Origin: Alphaproteobacteria bacterium
GTDB lineage: Bacteria > Pseudomonadota > Alphaproteobacteria > Sphingomonadales > Rhodothalassiaceae
Length of the DNA: 7,961 bases
Assembly (NCBI GenBank): GCA_003695555.1
Contig: RFIU01000144.1
Location: 1-7,961 of the forward strand
Direction: 5' to 3'
This document shows positions 5,308 to 7,961 of the stretch, in pieces (positions within the stretch are counted from its first letter, which is position 1; the number at the start of each line of letters is the position of its first letter). The notes under the pieces were generated by a model. The model saw only the letters and a list, made by a program, of their open reading frames with translations. It had not been told where the DNA came from and made no database searches. A program made the translations under genes and the position numbers.

Positions 5308-6963
5308 TCAGCTCTCGAGAGCGCGTCCGGGTGCGATCGCGCGGGGATCGACCCTCACCTCGATCAGCGCCGGGCCGTCGCTGGCCAGCGCGCGGGCGAG
5401 CGCGTCATCGACCTCTACGTCGCGCGCGACCCGCGCGGCCGGCAGTCCGAAGCTGCGCGCAAAAGCGACGAAATCCGGATTGACCAGCGTGGTGCCGCTG
5501 ACCCGCCCCGGAAACTCGCGTTCCTGATGCATCCGGATGGTGCCGTACATGCCATTGTTCATGACGATGAAGACGACCCGCGCGCTCGTCGCAGCGGCGG
5601 TGGCGAGTTCCTGGGCGGCCATCATGAAGCAGCCGTCACCGGCGACCGCAACCACCGGCCGGTCGGGATGCTCCAGCGCCGCGGCGATGCCTGCCGGCAC
5701 ACCATAGCCCATCGCGCCGGAGGTCGGGGCGAGCTGTGTGCGAAAACCCCGATAGACGAAAAACCGGTGCAGGAAGGCGGCGTAATTGCCCGCCCCGTTG
5801 GCAAGGATCGCATGCGCCGGCAGCCGCTCGCGCAGGCGGGCGTAGAAGCGGGCGAGCTGCACGTCCCCGGGATTGTCGATCGGGGTGCGCCAGGCAAGTT
5901 CGTCCGCGCGCGCATCGGAAAACCAGTCTTCGCGTTTCTCGGCGCCCGATCCGTCAAGAGCCTCGGCCAGTGCCGCGGCGAAACGCCCGGGTGCGGCCGG
6001 AACGGCGTTGTCGGGGCGATAGACGCGGCCGAGCTCCTCAGCGCCGGCATGGACATGAACCAGCGGCACCTCTCCAGCCGGAACGGCGAGGCGGCGATAG
6101 CCGTCCGTCGTCATCTCGCCGAGACGCGGGCCGATGGCAATCAGCAGATCGGCTTCCTGCATGCGTCGGACGAGGGCCGGATTGGCGCCGATGCCCATAT
6201 GGCCGGCATAGGCCGGCGATTCATTGTCGATCAGCGACTGCGCCCGGAAGCTCGCCGCGACCGGAATGCGGGCGGTTTCGGCAGCCTCCTGAAGGGCACG
6301 GGCCTCTGCCTCCTCCCATGGAGTGCCGCCGACCAGGATCAACGGCCGGCGGGCACCGGCGAGACGGCCGGCGATTTCTTCGACCTGGCGCGTATCGGGC
6401 GTGGCCTGAAGCGGGGGAAGAGGGGGCGCCGGCGCTGCGCCCGCCGGTTCGCCTAGCAGGTCTTCGGGCAGCGCCAGCGCCACCGGTCCTTGTCGCCCGG
6501 CGAGCGCAGAATGGATGGCCCGCAGCGCATACTCGGCCATTCGGTCCGCTTCGCCGATTTCAGCTGTCCATTTGGTGACCTCGGCAAGGAAGAGGCGATA
6601 GTCAATTTCCTGAAACGCCTCGCGGTCGCGCATCGTGCGCGCGACCTGTCCGACCAGACAGACGATCGGGGTCGAATCTTGAAAGGCAGTGTGCAGGCCG
6701 ATCGTCGCATGCGTGGCGCCGGGGCCGCGGGTCACCGCGACGACGCCGGGCCGACCGGTCAGCTTGGCGGTCGCCTCGGCCATGTTGGCGGCATTCGCCT
6801 CATGCCGGCAGGCAATGAAGTCGAGACGTCCGCGCCGGTCATGAAGGGCATCAAGCAGCGTCAGATAGGATTCGCCCGGCACCCCGAAGATGCGACGCAC
6901 GCCGGCACCCTCGAGAACGTCGAGCAGCACCTCTGCGGCGCGTTTTGTTTCCTTGCCCGACAC
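5308..6963 (-). CDS. Thiamine-diphosphate-dependent enzyme, acetolactate synthase-like, substrate unknown
   Basis: The 551-residue protein has the three-domain layout of the acetolactate synthase/2-oxo-acid decarboxylase superfamily. The N-terminal PYR domain (about 5-170) has the cofactor-activating Glu55 in CRHEANAANMAEA, GPGATHATIGL at 80-90, and AFQEID at 116-121. The central domain is about 190-335. The C-terminal PP domain has the ThDP/Mg motif from GDG (442-444) to NN (469-470). AFQEID and Lys131 resemble acetolactate synthase, but NNGMYGTIRMHQE replaces the usual NNxxLGMVxQWQ, so it is unlikely to be the biosynthetic IlvB. The start is a GTG at 6963 with AGGAGG 5 nt upstream; the frame runs on upstream but overlaps the neighbouring gene. 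It lies 40 bp after the saccharopine dehydrogenase gene and 44 bp before the ALDH gene, so a lysine-catabolic 2-oxo acid such as 2-oxoadipate is a possible substrate. That is inference only. Confidence 0.9.
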   Translation of the reverse strand: MSGKETKRAAEVLLDVLEGAGVRRIFGVPGESYLTLLDALHDRRGRLDFIACRHEANAANMAEATAKLTGRPGVVAVTRGPGATHATIGLHTAFQDSTPIVCLVGQVARTMRDREAFQEIDYRLFLAEVTKWTAEIGEADRMAEYALRAIHSALAGRQGPVALALPEDLLGEPAGAAPAPPLPPLQATPDTRQVEEIAGRLAGARRPLILVGGTPWEEAEARALQEAAETARIPVAASFRAQSLIDNESPAYAGHMGIGANPALVRRMQEADLLIAIGPRLGEMTTDGYRRLAVPAGEVPLVHVHAGAEELGRVYRPDNAVPAAPGRFAAALAEALDGSGAEKREDWFSDARADELAWRTPIDNPGDVQLARFYARLRERLPAHAILANGAGNYAAFLHRFFVYRGFRTQLAPTSGAMGYGVPAGIAAALEHPDRPVVAVAGDGCFMMAAQELATAAATSARVVFIVMNNGMYGTIRMHQEREFPGRVSGTTLVNPDFVAFARSFGLPAARVARDVEVDDALARALASDGPALIEVRVDPRAIAPGRALES

Positions 6964-7003
6964 CCGCTCCTCCTGCCTGCTGCGGTTTTCGTCCCGGCTG
7001 GGC

Positions 7004-7961
7004 TCAACCCGCCAGCCGGCTTTCGGCGCGCGGCTCGCCGGCATTCTCGCCCTTGGCGTAATAGGCACCGAAACGGTTGGCGAGGAAATCGGCGAGCGCG
7101 ATATCTTCCTGACGGACGAAACCGGCATCCGTGATCCGTCCTGCGCGCAAGAGGTCGAGGACCGCCGTGATGCCGGCGGCGGTGGTGATCTGGATGGCAC
7201 TCCAGCGGCGGCCGAAGATCTCTGCCGCATAGATCTTGCGGGCGTAGGATTCCTGGATGAAACGGCCCTCGCGGTGGCCCGAGACGGTGACGAAGATCAG
7301 CACTACGTCCTGGGTGGTCATCGGAATCGCGTGCTCGAAGATGTCTTTGAGCACGTCGCGCCGCTCGGCCAGCCGCAGGTCGTGCAGCAGCATCTTTACC
7401 AGATCGCGGTGACCGGGATAGCGGACCGTGCGATAGTTCAGATAGTCCACCTTGCCGGCGAGCGTCTCGGCGAGCGTGCCGAGACCGCCGGAGGTGTTGA
7501 AGGCCTCATAGGTGATGCCGTCGAGCGAGAAATGTTCGATCTCTTCGAGCGGCGGCACTTCCTTCAGTTCGCCACCGACTACCGCTTCGCAGGGGTTGCA
7601 GTACTCGTTGATCAGGCCGTCGGTGGACCAGGTGAGATTGTATTTGAGCGCATTAGTCGGATATTTCGGCAGCGCACCGACCCGCATGTGTACGCGATGC
7701 AGTTTTTCGAACTTCTTCGCCAGATCATGGGCGACGATCGAGATGAAGCCGGGGGCAAGACCGCACTGCGGGATGAAGGCAGTCCGCGCACCTTCCGCCA
7801 TCGCCTTGATGGCATGGGTCGAGGCGACGTCCTCGGTCAGGTCGAGATAATGCACGCCAGTTTCCTTGGCGGCCGCGCCGATGCCGGGATTGAGAAAGTA
7901 GGGCATCGCCGAGAGGACCGCGAAACGGCCCTTCATCGCTTCGACGAGTTCGCCGTGGTCG
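7004..7961 (-). CDS. Saccharopine dehydrogenase family protein (5' end beyond window)
   Basis: The protein is related to saccharopine dehydrogenase (glutamate-forming), which oxidatively cleaves saccharopine to glutamate and 2-aminoadipate 6-semialdehyde. The visible 318 residues start within the Rossmann domain (AVLSAMPYFLNPG at 13-25 of the fragment, then YLDLTED), continue through PQCGLAPGF (64-72), KYNLTWSTDGLINEY (106-120), CNPCEA, FNTSGGLGTL and YPGH (181-184), and end with the return to the Rossmann fold (WSAIQITTAAGITAVLDL). The conserved core is intact to the stop, with a variable 15-residue tail. Relatives are usually near 370 residues, so roughly 50 N-terminal residues, including the NAD(P)-binding glycine motif, are missing to the right. 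The frame stays open past the internal Met at 7936, which should not be taken as the start. It precedes the thiamine-diphosphate enzyme and the ALDH7 on the same strand. A related reductase activity cannot be excluded. Confidence 0.92.
   Translation of the reverse strand, partial: DHGELVEAMKGRFAVLSAMPYFLNPGIGAAAKETGVHYLDLTEDVASTHAIKAMAEGARTAFIPQCGLAPGFISIVAHDLAKKFEKLHRVHMRVGALPKYPTNALKYNLTWSTDGLINEYCNPCEAVVGGELKEVPPLEEIEHFSLDGITYEAFNTSGGLGTLAETLAGKVDYLNYRTVRYPGHRDLVKMLLHDLRLAERRDVLKDIFEHAIPMTTQDVVLIFVTVSGHREGRFIQESYARKIYAAEIFGRRWSAIQITTAAGITAVLDLLRAGRITDAGFVRQEDIALADFLANRFGAYYAKGENAGEPRAESRLAG

Noticed and set aside
5527..6578. Overlapping plus-strand frames of 309 and 280 codons
   Set aside because: They are opposite-strand shadows of the thiamine-diphosphate enzyme, with no motifs.
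6964..7230. Upstream in-frame extension of the thiamine-diphosphate enzyme
   Set aside because: It overlaps the conserved C-terminus of the saccharopine dehydrogenase gene, and the GTG at 6963 has a strong ribosome site and gives the expected N-terminus.

Overview
The window is a high-GC, gene-dense chromosomal stretch that looks alphaproteobacterial. The clearest pointers are an alphaproteobacterial DUF3035-type lipoprotein between lspA and mutL, and a long RibA with an N-terminal extension. I cannot assign an order or genus. Seven protein genes are supported, two of them cut by the window edges. No RNA genes, insertion sequences, CRISPR arrays or phage genes are visible.

Region 1 (1-2363, all minus strand, transcribed right to left) holds an OmpR-family response regulator, lspA (signal peptidase II), a small DUF3035/BamF-like outer-membrane lipoprotein and the first 124 codons of mutL. 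LspA would process the lipoprotein encoded just after it, so this is largely an envelope-maintenance cluster running into mismatch repair.

Region 2 (2364-3645) starts with a 130-bp divergent promoter region. It carries a perfect 7-bp inverted repeat and a possible promoter for the regulator. It is followed on the plus strand by ribA (GTP cyclohydrolase II), whose N-terminal half looks like a decayed DHBP synthase (RibB) domain. A 121-bp convergent gap follows, with one strong hairpin next to each stop codon.

Region 3 (3767-7961, minus strand) is a three-gene operon. In transcription order it holds a saccharopine dehydrogenase family protein (5' end outside the window), a thiamine-diphosphate-dependent enzyme of the acetolactate synthase superfamily, and an antiquitin-type (ALDH7) alpha-aminoadipic semialdehyde dehydrogenase. 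Saccharopine dehydrogenase would release aminoadipate semialdehyde and glutamate, and the ALDH would oxidise the semialdehyde to 2-aminoadipate. This points to lysine catabolism by the saccharopine route. The thiamine-diphosphate enzyme in the middle has no established place in that route and is the most interesting open question here; action on 2-oxoadipate is one hypothesis.
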